Source of the DNA: CAZAGT01 sp964484515
GTDB lineage: Bacteria; Desulfobacterota; DSM-4660; Desulfatiglandales; HGW-15
DNA length: 5,439 nt
Direction: 5' to 3'
Assembly (NCBI GenBank): GCA_964484515.1
Contig: CAZAGT010000346.1
Coordinates: 1 to 5,439, forward strand
Shown here: positions 1 through 5,439 of the stretch, in pieces
How the letters are laid out: every line of letters begins with the position of its first letter
Position numbering within the stretch: the stretch's first letter is position 1
Position numbers and translations under genes: made by a program
Notes under the pieces: model-generated
What the model saw: only the letters and a program-made list of their open reading frames with translations
Databases searched by the model: none
Told to the model about the DNA's origin: nothing

Positions 1-100
1 CTGTATAGGCGGGGCTATTTTGTATTCATCCCGGTCGACTTCGTCAGCCTTAACTTGTTCGATGTAAGGAATCGGCTCCCAAGGACAGTGCTTTGGGAAA

Positions 101-118
101 GTGCCACTTTAGTGGCGC
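101..118. other. Small hairpin in the leader region
   Basis: GTGCCAC at 101-107 and GTGGCGC at 112-118 form a 7-bp stem with one G-T wobble around the loop TTTA. There is no T tract after it on either strand, so it is not a convincing intrinsic terminator. It lies between the window edge and the heptamer repeat at 155-200. It may be the edge of a degenerate dispersed element or an RNA structure from the end of an upstream transcript. Function unknown. Confidence 0.4.
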
Positions 119-154
119 ATACCATGCAGAGCGCCGGTTTCCGTCATTGGAACA

Positions 155-200
155 TTCGGGCTTCGGGTTTGTTTTGGATTTCGATATTCGGGTTTCGGAT
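155..200. repeat. Degenerate heptanucleotide repeat (TTCGGRY type)
   Basis: Seven-base units TTCGGGC (155-161) and TTCGGGT (162-168) stand side by side. After an 18-bp degenerate stretch come TTCGGGT (187-193) and TTCGGAT (194-200). The stretch lies 95 bp upstream of the methyltransferase gene. It has open frames on both strands (e.g. + strand 55-285), but their low-complexity peptides are best explained by the repeat, so I call no gene here. Apart from this repeat and the hairpin at 101-118, I see nothing convincing in 1-283; no strong -35/-10 pair stands out. Confidence 0.55.
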
Positions 201-283
201 TTGCTCCGTAGGGCCACCACCTCTACGATATGGACATATAGGCAATGCCACATCGTCAAGGCGTGATTTTCTAAAACAAGGTT

Positions 284-289
284 AGGAGG
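284..289 (+). promoter_or_regulatory. Ribosome binding site of the methyltransferase gene
   Basis: A perfect AGGAGG lies 5 bases before the ATG at 295. It fixes that ATG as the start and implies efficient translation, in contrast to the weak site of the next gene. Confidence 0.85.
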
Positions 290-294
290 CTATA

Positions 295-1092
295 ATGCTT
301 ATTGTCGGTGAACTTATCAATGCCAGTCGCAAAGCCATCGGGGCCGCGATCGAAGCACAGGACAAAGGGGTCATTCAGAAGGTCGCCTCCGACGAGGTCG
401 AGCACGGCGCCGATTACATCGACGTCAACGCCGGTATCTTCGTCGGCAAGGAGCCCGAATACTTGAAATGGCTGGTGGAACAGGTTCAAGAGGTGGTGGA
501 CGGGCCCTGCAGTATCGACAGCCCGGATCCTAAGGCCATCGAGGCTGCCCTCACGGTCCACAAGGGGACGGCCATGATAAACTCGATCTCACTCGAAAAG
601 GACCGCTATAATGCATTTTTGCCGATCGTAGCGGGAAGCGACATGAAGGTTGTGGCCCTTTGCGTCAGCGACGAGGGGATGCCCGAGACCGAGGAACAGC
701 GCACGGCCATCGCCGACAAACTGATCAATGGGCTCGTGCAGAACAACGTCAAGATCGAAAACATCTATGTGGACCCGCTGGTCCAACCGGTCGCGACCAA
801 GAGCCATTTTGGGGTTGAGTTTCTTAAGTCCATCGAAAAGATTATGACGACGTACAACGGGATCCACACCATCTGCGGCCTTTCCAATATCTCCTACGGC
901 CTGCCCAAGCGGAAGTATCTGAACCGGACCTTCATGGTCATGGCGATTGCCAAGGGTCTGGACGGCGCCATCGTAGATCCGCTTGACAAGGGCATGATGG
1001 CCAACATCATTGCGGCCGAGGCCTTGATGGGCAAAGACGACTATTGTATGAACTATCTCCAGGCCTACCGCTCCGACAAGTTCGAGCTTTAG
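295..1092 (+). CDS. Methyltetrahydrofolate:corrinoid methyltransferase (AcsE/MtgA/MtvA-like)
   Basis: Cytoplasmic enzyme that moves a methyl group between N5-methyl-tetrahydrofolate and the cobalt of a corrinoid protein. The 265-residue length matches the family (acetogen AcsE is about 262) and it is a single pterin-binding TIM-barrel domain. Seen in the sequence: N-terminal VGELINASRK; DVNAG at 43-47; IDSPDPKAIEAAL at 74-86, with Asp75; MINSISLEK at 94-102, with Asn96; YVDPLVQP at 158-165, with Asp160; and GLSNISYG at 195-202, with Asn198. The positions correspond to the Asp75, Asn96, Asp160 and Asn199 pterin-site residues of Moorella AcsE, so the active site looks intact. There is no signal peptide or membrane segment. 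The next gene, 64 bp on, encodes the corrinoid activator, so the two are probably cotranscribed. The sequence resembles the broad 'methyltetrahydrofolate cobalamin methyltransferase' group more than Moorella AcsE. It could therefore serve acetyl-CoA synthesis or oxidation (AcsE role) or a demethylation system (MtgA/MtvA role). No CODH/ACS or corrinoid protein gene is present to decide, so I give no symbol. Confidence 0.93.
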   Translation: MLIVGELINASRKAIGAAIEAQDKGVIQKVASDEVEHGADYIDVNAGIFVGKEPEYLKWLVEQVQEVVDGPCSIDSPDPKAIEAALTVHKGTAMINSISLEKDRYNAFLPIVAGSDMKVVALCVSDEGMPETEEQRTAIADKLINGLVQNNVKIENIYVDPLVQPVATKSHFGVEFLKSIEKIMTTYNGIHTICGLSNISYGLPKRKYLNRTFMVMAIAKGLDGAIVDPLDKGMMANIIAAEALMGKDDYCMNYLQAYRSDKFEL

Positions 1093-1108
1093 TGGGCTAA
1101 AGAGGCAA

Positions 1109-1136
1109 GGGATCAGGGGCTAGGGGTCAGGGATCA
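1109..1136 (+). repeat. Four G-rich heptamers forming a G-quadruplex motif
   Basis: Four contiguous units in exact 7-base phase: GGGATCA (1109-1115), GGGGCTA (1116-1122), GGGGTCA (1123-1129) and GGGATCA (1130-1136). The four G runs (3, 4, 4 and 3) are separated by 4-, 3- and 3-base linkers, which satisfies the usual G3+N1-7 quadruplex pattern on the coding (mRNA) strand. It fills nearly half of the 64-bp gap between the methyltransferase and activator genes and ends 20 bases before the activator ATG, next to weak Shine-Dalgarno-like sequences. A frame stop for the activator (TAG at 1121-1123) lies inside the repeat. Whether it folds in RNA or DNA is inference. Confidence 0.75.
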
Positions 1137-1156
1137 GGAAGAACCCCAAAAAGGCG

Positions 1157-3019
1157 ATGTCCGAGACTTTCAAAGTGACCTTTCAACCGATGGATGTCTC
1201 CGTCAAGGCGGCGTCAGGTGAGACCGTCCTGGATGCGGCGGGCAAGCAAGACATCCCCATTCGGGCGGATTGCGGCGGCAAGGGTCTTTGCGGCAAATGC
1301 CTCGTCCTGGCCCGACCGGCTGAAAACCTCTCAGCCCCGACCGAGGCCGAGGCCGAGCTTCTATCCGCCCATCGTACTGATGGATCACGCCGACTGGCCT
1401 GCCAGGCGAAGATCAAGGGGCCCCTCACGGTCACCCTGCTGGACGAGATGGTTGACCGCCGCGAGGCGCGTGGCAAGACCGATCTTATCGGCACTTACCC
1501 TTGCGACCCTCTCGTGGAACGACTCCCCCTCCCCAAGGCCCCCCTACCCGTCCCGGAACTGGGAACCTCCGGCGAGCTCCTCGGCTGGATCAAGGAACGC
1601 GCACGGAACGCCACGGAACAGGAGATTCGTTTTGGCAACCCGGATGCCCTGAGGCAACTCACGCTGCCGAAGGCCATAAAGGGCGACATCACCCTGGTGA
1701 ATCACCTTCAGAAGGGTGTCACGGCGGTCCTTCCCGGCCTTCGTGAGGAGAGTCTGGGGGTGGCCCTCGATCTTGGCACGACCACGTTGGCCGCCTATCT
1801 TTGCGATCTAAAGACCGGCGCGATGCTGGCTTCAGCCGCGTCCCTGAATCCGCAGCGTCGTTTCGGGGAAGACGTCATCAGCCGCATCTCGCTCGCCAAT
1901 GAGCGTGAAGATGGTCTGAAGGACCTCCAGGGGCTCGTGGCCGAGGCCGTCAACTTCCTGATCGGTCGTTGCCTCGACCCGGTCGGCGGCACCAGGGAGG
2001 ACATCGACGAAGTGACCGCGGTGGGCAACACCACCATGGAGCAACTCTTTGCCGGCCTCCATCCTCACGGCCTGGGCGTCGTCCCCTATATGCCGGCGAC
2101 ACGGAGCCCACTCGATATGAGGGCCGCCGATCTGGAGCTGGACCTGAACCCGGGAACCAACATCCACCTCTTTCCGGTGATATCCGGCTTTGTGGGCGGG
2201 GATACCATGGGCGTCATCCTGGCCGATAAGCCCCATCAGCGGGACGAAAACTGCCTGATCATCGATATCGGTACGAACGGGGAGGTTGTCCTCGGCAATC
2301 GCCAAGAGCTGTGGGTGACCAGTTGTGCGACCGGCCCGGCCCTGGAAGGAGCCCAGCTTTCTTGCGGGATGCGGGCCGTCTCAGGGGCCATCCACAAGGT
2401 CGATATCGATCCCACCACCTATGAATTCGAATGCCAGGTCCTGGGCGACAAGGCATCGACACGCCCCCTCGGGATTTGCGGTTCGGGTGTCATCGACGCC
2501 GTTGCCGCCATGCGCAGGGTGGGCCTGCTCTTGCCCACGGGAAGATTCAAAGAAGGTATGCCCGGTGTCCTCTGCGATCAAAAGGGCATCGGCCGCCAGG
2601 TCGTCCTGATCCACGCGGACAGAAGCGGTACCGGGGAGGACATCGTCATCAGCCTCGCCGATATCCGCCAGATTCAATTGGCCAAGGCGGCGCTGGCCGT
2701 CGGGATTGAGTTCCTGATGCGGCGCACGGGGATTGAAAGGCTTGACCGGACCGTACTCACGGGGGCGTTTGGGGCCCGATTTGACTGGCGCAATGCGGTT
2801 ACCATCGGTATGCTACCCCAGGCCGTGCTTGCGGGCGAGGTGTTGCCCAGGGATAACCTCGCCGGCGTGGGTGCGATCATGGCGCTCCTGGATGGGAAAG
2901 CGCGTCTTGAGGCCGCAAACCTCTCGGAACGGATCAGGTTCCTGGAATTGGCCCAGGAGCCGGATTTCGCAATCCGGTTTCCGGAATCGACCACCTTCCC
3001 TTCGCTTGAATCCGATTAA
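1157..3019 (+). CDS. Reductive activator of corrinoid proteins (RACo-type, 2Fe-2S + ASKHA/DUF4445)
   Basis: ATP-dependent activator that reduces inactive Co(II) corrinoid proteins to active Co(I); cytoplasmic, 620 residues. Residues about 1-95 are a plant/adrenodoxin-type ferredoxin domain with cluster ligands Cys39, Cys45, Cys48 and Cys82 (C-x5-C-x2-C-x33-C). Residues about 96-195 form the linker and middle region. Residues about 200-605 are the ASKHA ATPase: phosphate-1 loop ALDLGTTTLAAY at 203-214, NPQRRFGEDVISRI at 231-244, GNTTMEQL at 290-297, phosphate-2 loop IIDIGTNGEV at 368-377, GICGSGVIDAVAAM at 439-452 and LTGAFGARFD at 534-543. The cluster is N-terminal and I see no C-terminal 4Fe-4S cysteine motifs, so it is RACo-like rather than methanogen RamA-like. 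An in-frame TAG at 1121-1123 with no ATG, GTG or TTG between makes the ATG at 1157 the first usable start. The ribosome site is poor: AAGG only 2 bases away, AGGAAG about 15 bases away. Expression may depend on translation of the upstream gene. The natural client is the corrinoid partner of the upstream methyltransferase, which is not in the window. Confidence 0.92.
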   Translation: MSETFKVTFQPMDVSVKAASGETVLDAAGKQDIPIRADCGGKGLCGKCLVLARPAENLSAPTEAEAELLSAHRTDGSRRLACQAKIKGPLTVTLLDEMVDRREARGKTDLIGTYPCDPLVERLPLPKAPLPVPELGTSGELLGWIKERARNATEQEIRFGNPDALRQLTLPKAIKGDITLVNHLQKGVTAVLPGLREESLGVALDLGTTTLAAYLCDLKTGAMLASAASLNPQRRFGEDVISRISLANEREDGLKDLQGLVAEAVNFLIGRCLDPVGGTREDIDEVTAVGNTTMEQLFAGLHPHGLGVVPYMPATRSPLDMRAADLELDLNPGTNIHLFPVISGFVGGDTMGVILADKPHQRDENCLIIDIGTNGEVVLGNRQELWVTSCATGPALEGAQLSCGMRAVSGAIHKVDIDPTTYEFECQVLGDKASTRPLGICGSGVIDAVAAMRRVGLLLPTGRFKEGMPGVLCDQKGIGRQVVLIHADRSGTGEDIVISLADIRQIQLAKAALAVGIEFLMRRTGIERLDRTVLTGAFGARFDWRNAVTIGMLPQAVLAGEVLPRDNLAGVGAIMALLDGKARLEAANLSERIRFLELAQEPDFAIRFPESTTFPSLESD

Positions 3020-3069
3020 CATTAATCGAGCGAAAATGCTCTGTCTCTGTTGTCCGTGGCTCCTAGTCA

Positions 3070-3097
3070 GACAGCGAAGCTGTCGAAAAACCTTTTT
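3070..3097 (+). terminator. Possible intrinsic terminator after the C1 gene pair
   Basis: A perfect 6-bp stem GACAGC / GCTGTC (3070-3075 and 3079-3084) closes a GAA loop 50 bp after the activator stop. A T5 run follows at 3093-3097. The T run starts 8 bases after the stem rather than directly after it, so this is not canonical. The segment also abuts the long palindrome and could be part of that element instead. Confidence 0.3.
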
Positions 3098-3099
3098 CT

Positions 3100-3228
3100 C
3101 TGAGGCTGATGGAAAATGCCCAGATGCAAGGCCTCCTAAATCCCGAGGAATGAGGCGTACATAGAAGTACGCCGCCGTGACGAGGGATGACGGTAACACC
3201 GCAGATGGGTGTCTTCCGACAGCCTCAG
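3100..3228. repeat. Long imperfect palindrome with nested hairpin, probable dispersed repeat
   Basis: The outer arms, 3100-3127 and 3201-3228, pair over about 28 bases. CTGAGGCTG (3100-3108) pairs with CAGCCTCAG (3220-3228), GGAA (3111-3114) with TTCC (3214-3217), and TGC (3125-3127) with GCA (3201-3203); wobbles and a few mismatches lie between. An inner 5-bp pairing joins ATCCC (3140-3144) to GGGAT (3184-3188). At the centre is a perfect 7-bp hairpin GGCGTAC / GTACGCC (3154-3160 and 3167-3173) with loop ATAGAA. No long ORF, transposase or target duplication is visible, so it looks non-autonomous (MITE- or REP-like). From memory, very similar palindromes are dispersed through Desulfobacterota genomes; I could not check this. 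Confidence 0.75.
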
Positions 3229-3481
3229 CAGTAACGAGTGACGAGATCCAAGAAGATAGGATATATAAAGATGCAGGGCTGGGGATCAAGCGTCATCCGA
3301 GTCCTGAACTGCCTCTTAAGGACCAAGTGCTGAAAGCCCCCTGTTTTTCGCTTCGCTCAAGTGGGGTATAATTGTCGAGTATGGTCCATGTCTAAGAACG
3401 ATTCAACGTTGTTGACAAGAAGTTTTGAGATAGAAAGCGCTTAGGTTTCGAGCGTCTGTTTCACGGCAGCATTGAGGTCAT
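3229..3481. other. Intergenic stretch without a recognisable gene
   Basis: This is the right part of the 474-bp gap (3020-3493) between the activator and nnr. The 64-codon + strand frame at 3177-3371 starts inside the palindrome, lacks a good ribosome site and has an unconvincing composition, so I do not call it. The only supportable signal is the TATAAT at 3367-3372. The gap argues that nnr is transcribed separately from the C1 pair. Confidence 0.5.
3344..3372 (+). promoter_or_regulatory. Possible promoter of nnr
   Basis: A perfect TATAAT (-10) lies at 3367-3372. At a 17-bp spacing the -35 position (3344-3349, TTTTTC) matches the sigma-70 consensus poorly and there is no extended -10 TGn, so the call rests on one hexamer. 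If used, it would give a leader of roughly 115 bases before the GTG start of nnr. Confidence 0.27.
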
Positions 3482-3487
3482 GGAGGT
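3482..3487 (+). promoter_or_regulatory. Ribosome binding site that fixes the GTG start of nnr
   Basis: GGAGGT sits 6 bases before the GTG at 3494. The nearby ATG at 3480-3482 is in another frame and meets a TAG after six codons, so it is not the start. The strong site and ideal spacing support GTG initiation. Confidence 0.8.
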
Positions 3488-3493
3488 CTGCCT

Positions 3494-5074
3494 GTGGTAG
3501 ACTATCACACCCTGAAAGTCAGCCGCGTTTCCGAAATGAGGGCGCTGGACCAACAGGCCATCAAGGAGTTCGGGATCCCGGAAGAACTGCTGATGGAAAA
3601 CGCGGGCCTGGCCGCGTCCCATGTCCTCCAAGAGGAGTTTGAAACGTCGGGCCGGACGATTGTCGTGATCTGCGGCGTCGGCAACAACGGGGGCGACGGT
3701 TTTGTCGTGGCGCGCCAGATCCATTCAACCGGCGGCACCGTTAAGGTCTTCATCCTGGGAGATCAAGCCCGATACAAGGGCGCCGCAAGATTGAACCTGG
3801 AGATCCTCGAGCGGCTCCCGGTGCACGTTGAAGCGCTTGAAGATATTGATTCGCTCCGAATCGCGCTGGCCCATTGTGACGGAATCGTGGACGCCATCTT
3901 CGGCACCGGCCTCACGCGGGAGGCAGAGGGACTCTACCGAGAGGTCATCGATGAGATCAACCGAAGCGCCAAACCCGTGCTCAGCCTCGATATCCCATCC
4001 GGGGTCCACGGTGATACGGGCAAGGTGATGGGGGCGGCCGTCAGGGCCGCTCATACCGTGACCTTCGGCCTCCCCAAGCTGGGGAATGTGCTCTACCCCG
4101 GTTTTGAGCTGGGCGGCAGACTCCATGTCACCCATATCTCATTCCCTCCGGGGATGCACCGAGCAGACTCGCTCAAAATATCGTTGAATCAGCCGTTGCC
4201 ACTCCCGCCCCGCGACGCTGACGGCCACAAGGGAAGCTTTGGGCAAGCCCTGTTTGTGGCCGGCGCCGCGAGCTACTTCGGTGCGCCCTATTTCGCCGCC
4301 CTCTCCTTTCTCAAGGCGGGCGGCGGCTACTCGCGGCTCGCGGCACCCGCATCCATGACGCCCTTCATCGCCAATAAGGCTAGTGAAATCGTCTTCATAC
4401 CCCAGCAGGAGACCGAGGCGGGTAGTATCGCCCTTGCAAACAAGAGGGCTTTATTGGAGTTGGCGAACAAGATGGACATGGTCGTGTTGGGCCCCGGGCT
4501 ATCGCTGGCTGATGAGACGCAACAGCTGGCTAGAGAGTTGGCCGCTGAGATCACCAAACCGCTCCTTATCGACGGAGACGGCATCACGGCACTGTGCCGG
4601 GATCTTCACATCATCAAGGCGAGGAACGCCCCGACCGTCCTCACACCCCATCTTGGGGAGATGGCCAGGATCACGGGGCAGGGAGTATCCGCCATTGATA
4701 TGCATAAGGTGGATGTGTTGCAGGCTGCATGCGCGAAACTGAACGCCGCCATCGTGCTGAAAGGGGCCCACTCCTTGATCGGGTATCCGGACGAGAGGAT
4801 CTTCATCAACCTCAGCGGCAATTCCGGGATGGCGACCGCCGGCTCCGGAGACGTCCTCACCGGCAGCATCGCAGGTATGTTCGGCTTGGGCCTTGTGCTC
4901 CAAGACGCGGTCCGGCAAGGAGTTTACATTCACGGTCTCGCGGGCGATCTCGCCGCTCAGGCTAAAGGAGAAGACGGGATCACGGCCCAGGATATCCTCG
5001 ACTACCTGCCCGCCGCCCTTGGCACGCGCCGTCAGGAGCTCGACGAACCTTTGGCCGGGATCCGCCTTCTATGA
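3494..5074 (+). CDS. nnr: Bifunctional NAD(P)H-hydrate epimerase / ADP-dependent NAD(P)H-hydrate dehydratase
   Basis: Metabolite-repair enzyme for NADH and NADPH damaged by hydration. The N-terminal domain interconverts the R and S hydrates; the C-terminal domain dehydrates the S form back to NAD(P)H using ADP. The 526 residues match the usual bacterial fusion length. Epimerase (YjeF_N), about residues 1-222: RVSEMRALDQQAI at 11-23, GVGNNGGDGFVVAR at 61-74, VDAIFGTGL at 132-140, SLDIPSGVHGDTG at 164-176, FGLPKLG at 191-197. Dehydratase (YjeF_C, ribokinase-like), about 235-520: HKGSFGQALFVAGA at 245-258, KAGGGYSRLA at 274-283, VLGPGLS at 331-337, LLIDGDGITAL at 357-367, TVLTPHLGEMARITG at 381-395, VLKGAHSLIG at 421-430 and the nucleotide-binding end GMATAGSGDVLTGSIAGM at 445-462, with Asp453 the expected catalytic Asp. 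All key motifs are intact and both activities are expected. It starts at GTG. A 474-bp gap containing a palindrome separates it from the upstream pair, so it is probably its own unit. It converges on greA downstream. Confidence 0.95.
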   Translation: MVDYHTLKVSRVSEMRALDQQAIKEFGIPEELLMENAGLAASHVLQEEFETSGRTIVVICGVGNNGGDGFVVARQIHSTGGTVKVFILGDQARYKGAARLNLEILERLPVHVEALEDIDSLRIALAHCDGIVDAIFGTGLTREAEGLYREVIDEINRSAKPVLSLDIPSGVHGDTGKVMGAAVRAAHTVTFGLPKLGNVLYPGFELGGRLHVTHISFPPGMHRADSLKISLNQPLPLPPRDADGHKGSFGQALFVAGAASYFGAPYFAALSFLKAGGGYSRLAAPASMTPFIANKASEIVFIPQQETEAGSIALANKRALLELANKMDMVVLGPGLSLADETQQLARELAAEITKPLLIDGDGITALCRDLHIIKARNAPTVLTPHLGEMARITGQGVSAIDMHKVDVLQAACAKLNAAIVLKGAHSLIGYPDERIFINLSGNSGMATAGSGDVLTGSIAGMFGLGLVLQDAVRQGVYIHGLAGDLAAQAKGEDGITAQDILDYLPAALGTRRQELDEPLAGIRLL

Positions 5075-5387
5075 GGATTGCTTAAACTTTCGCTGGGCTT
5101 CGGGTTGCTCAGGGTGTGGAATGAAGGGGATGGACACGAGCTGATGTCTATCTGGAAATGATAATACGCGTGCGGCAGTGTCCGATTCGGAAATGTGACA
5201 TTTTTCTTCTGAGCAAGGCCGCACAAAGTTCCGTATTTTTCCTCCCTCGTTACTCGATCCTCCTGCCTTGTTGCGATCGTTTCTCCTTCAGCCTTCCACC
5301 TTTTACCTTCAGCCTATCAGGTACATCGCAGGTGAGAACCCGCGGAGAACGTCGCTCAGGAGGAAAAGGGGCATTTCCGGTTGGACA
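5075..5387. other. Intergenic region between convergent genes
   Basis: This 313-bp stretch separates the stop of nnr (+) from the stop of the greA-like gene (-). Both transcripts should end here, but no strong GC-rich terminator is visible. The only stem followed by T is AAATG-TGA-CATTT at 5191-5203 with TTCTTCT after it, which is AT-rich and weak. The heptamer repeat at 5286-5320 is annotated separately. The open frames here (+ strand 5158-5391; - strand from about 5287 down to 5069 and from 5226 to 5032) show no family motif or good ribosome site, so no gene is called. Confidence 0.5.
5286..5320. repeat. Heptanucleotide repeat (CTTCAGC type)
   Basis: In-phase 7-base units: CTTCAGC (5286-5292), CTTCCAC (5293-5299), CTTTTAC (5300-5306), CTTCAGC (5307-5313) and a decayed CTATCAG (5314-5320). 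The first and fourth are identical and begin the 10-base repeat CCTTCAGCCT when the preceding C is included (5285-5294 and 5306-5315). On the - strand the units read GCTGAAG and variants, a purine-rich tract downstream of greA. No function is known to me. Confidence 0.55.
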
Positions 5388-5439
5388 CTAGTTGATCTCA
5401 AGGATCTCAAACTCTTGTATCCCCCCCGGCGTCTTGGCC
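5388..5439 (-). CDS. greA: GreA-type transcription elongation factor, C-terminal end (partial)
   Basis: Reading the - strand in from the right edge gives 16 complete codons, AKTPGGIQEFEILEIN, then TAG (5390-5388). This matches the end of GreA, where E. coli has IKTPGGEVEFEVIKVEYL: the KTPGG turn and EFE strand belong to the C-terminal FKBP-like domain. GreA binds stalled RNA polymerase and stimulates cleavage of backtracked RNA. The N-terminal coiled coil with its acidic tip lies outside the window, so GreA and GreB cannot be told apart with certainty and integrity cannot be judged. The KTPGG segment is encoded across a run of seven G. The gene converges on nnr with a 313-bp gap. Confidence 0.72.
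   Translation of the reverse strand, partial: AKTPGGIQEFEILEIN

Noticed and set aside
201..229. TTGCTC with TACGAT at 17 bp as a promoter for the methyltransferase gene
   Set aside because: Matches are only 3/6 and 4/6, which is near chance for this length.
55..285. 76-codon + strand frame (open from position 1 in that frame) and the opposing - strand frame at 50-259
   Set aside because: Both run through the heptamer repeat, have low-complexity composition, no ribosome site and no family motif.
271..561. 96-codon - strand frame, and a similar one at 589-867
   Set aside because: They are antisense to the methyltransferase, whose motifs and active-site residues are intact on the + strand.
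1832..2305. 157-codon - strand frame inside the activator gene
   Set aside because: It is a shadow of the ASKHA domain; the + strand frame holds the phosphate-binding motifs.
2813..3289. 158-codon - strand frame spanning the end of the activator gene and the palindrome
   Set aside because: It crosses coding sequence, terminator-like hairpin and repeat with no recognisable domain, and is explained by high GC and the palindrome.
3177..3371. 64-codon + strand frame as a small gene
   Set aside because: It starts within the palindrome arm region, has no Shine-Dalgarno sequence and no recognisable features.
3412..3417. Perfect TTGACA as -35 of an nnr promoter
   Set aside because: At 16-18 bp spacing there is no acceptable -10 (17 bp gives AAGCGC); the nearest AT-rich hexamer TAGAAA is only 13 bp away.
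5069..5287. Long - strand frame downstream of greA, ending inside the 3' end of nnr
   Set aside because: No good start or ribosome site and no recognisable family; the beginning overlaps the heptamer repeat.
1..5439. CRISPR array, tRNA, rRNA, transposase, defence or toxin-antitoxin genes
   Set aside because: No spaced direct repeats of CRISPR size, no cloverleaf and no such protein motifs were seen on either strand.

Overview
The window carries three complete genes on the + strand and the tail of a fourth on the - strand. The first two are one-carbon (C1) genes of an anaerobe: a methyltetrahydrofolate:corrinoid methyltransferase (295-1092) and, 64 bp downstream, a reductive activator of corrinoid proteins with an N-terminal [2Fe-2S] ferredoxin domain and an ASKHA ATPase domain (1157-3019). 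The third (3494-5074) is a bifunctional NAD(P)HX epimerase/dehydratase (Nnr), a metabolite-repair enzyme. At the right edge the last 16 codons of a GreA-type transcription elongation factor run on the opposite strand (5388-5439), so nnr and greA converge.

The organism is most likely a strict anaerobe using a cobalamin-dependent methyl branch (Wood-Ljungdahl pathway or methylotrophic demethylation). High GC by eye, the protein types, and a long imperfect palindrome at 3100-3228 resembling dispersed repeats I recall from sulfate-reducing Desulfobacterota point to that phylum. This is inference; no taxonomic marker is present.

Layout: 1-294 has no convincing gene, but holds a small hairpin and a degenerate heptamer repeat, then a strong ribosome binding site for the methyltransferase. 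1093-1156 is the intercistronic gap, with four in-phase G-rich heptamers that form a canonical G-quadruplex motif just upstream of the activator gene. 3020-3493 is a 474-bp gap with a possible terminator, the long palindrome and a possible promoter. 5075-5387 is the gap between the convergent genes nnr and greA, with another heptamer repeat.

How the genes work together: the methyltransferase moves a methyl group between N5-methyl-tetrahydrofolate and the cobalt of a corrinoid protein, which must be Co(I). When the cobalt oxidises to Co(II), the activator returns it to Co(I) using ATP and an electron carried by its 2Fe-2S cluster. The corrinoid protein is not in this window. Nnr repairs hydrated NAD(P)H and is probably transcribed separately. 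The coding content is ordinary. The more unusual signals are in the spacers: three of the four hold a different heptanucleotide repeat and the fourth holds the palindrome. I see no evidence for an undescribed enzymatic or defence system.
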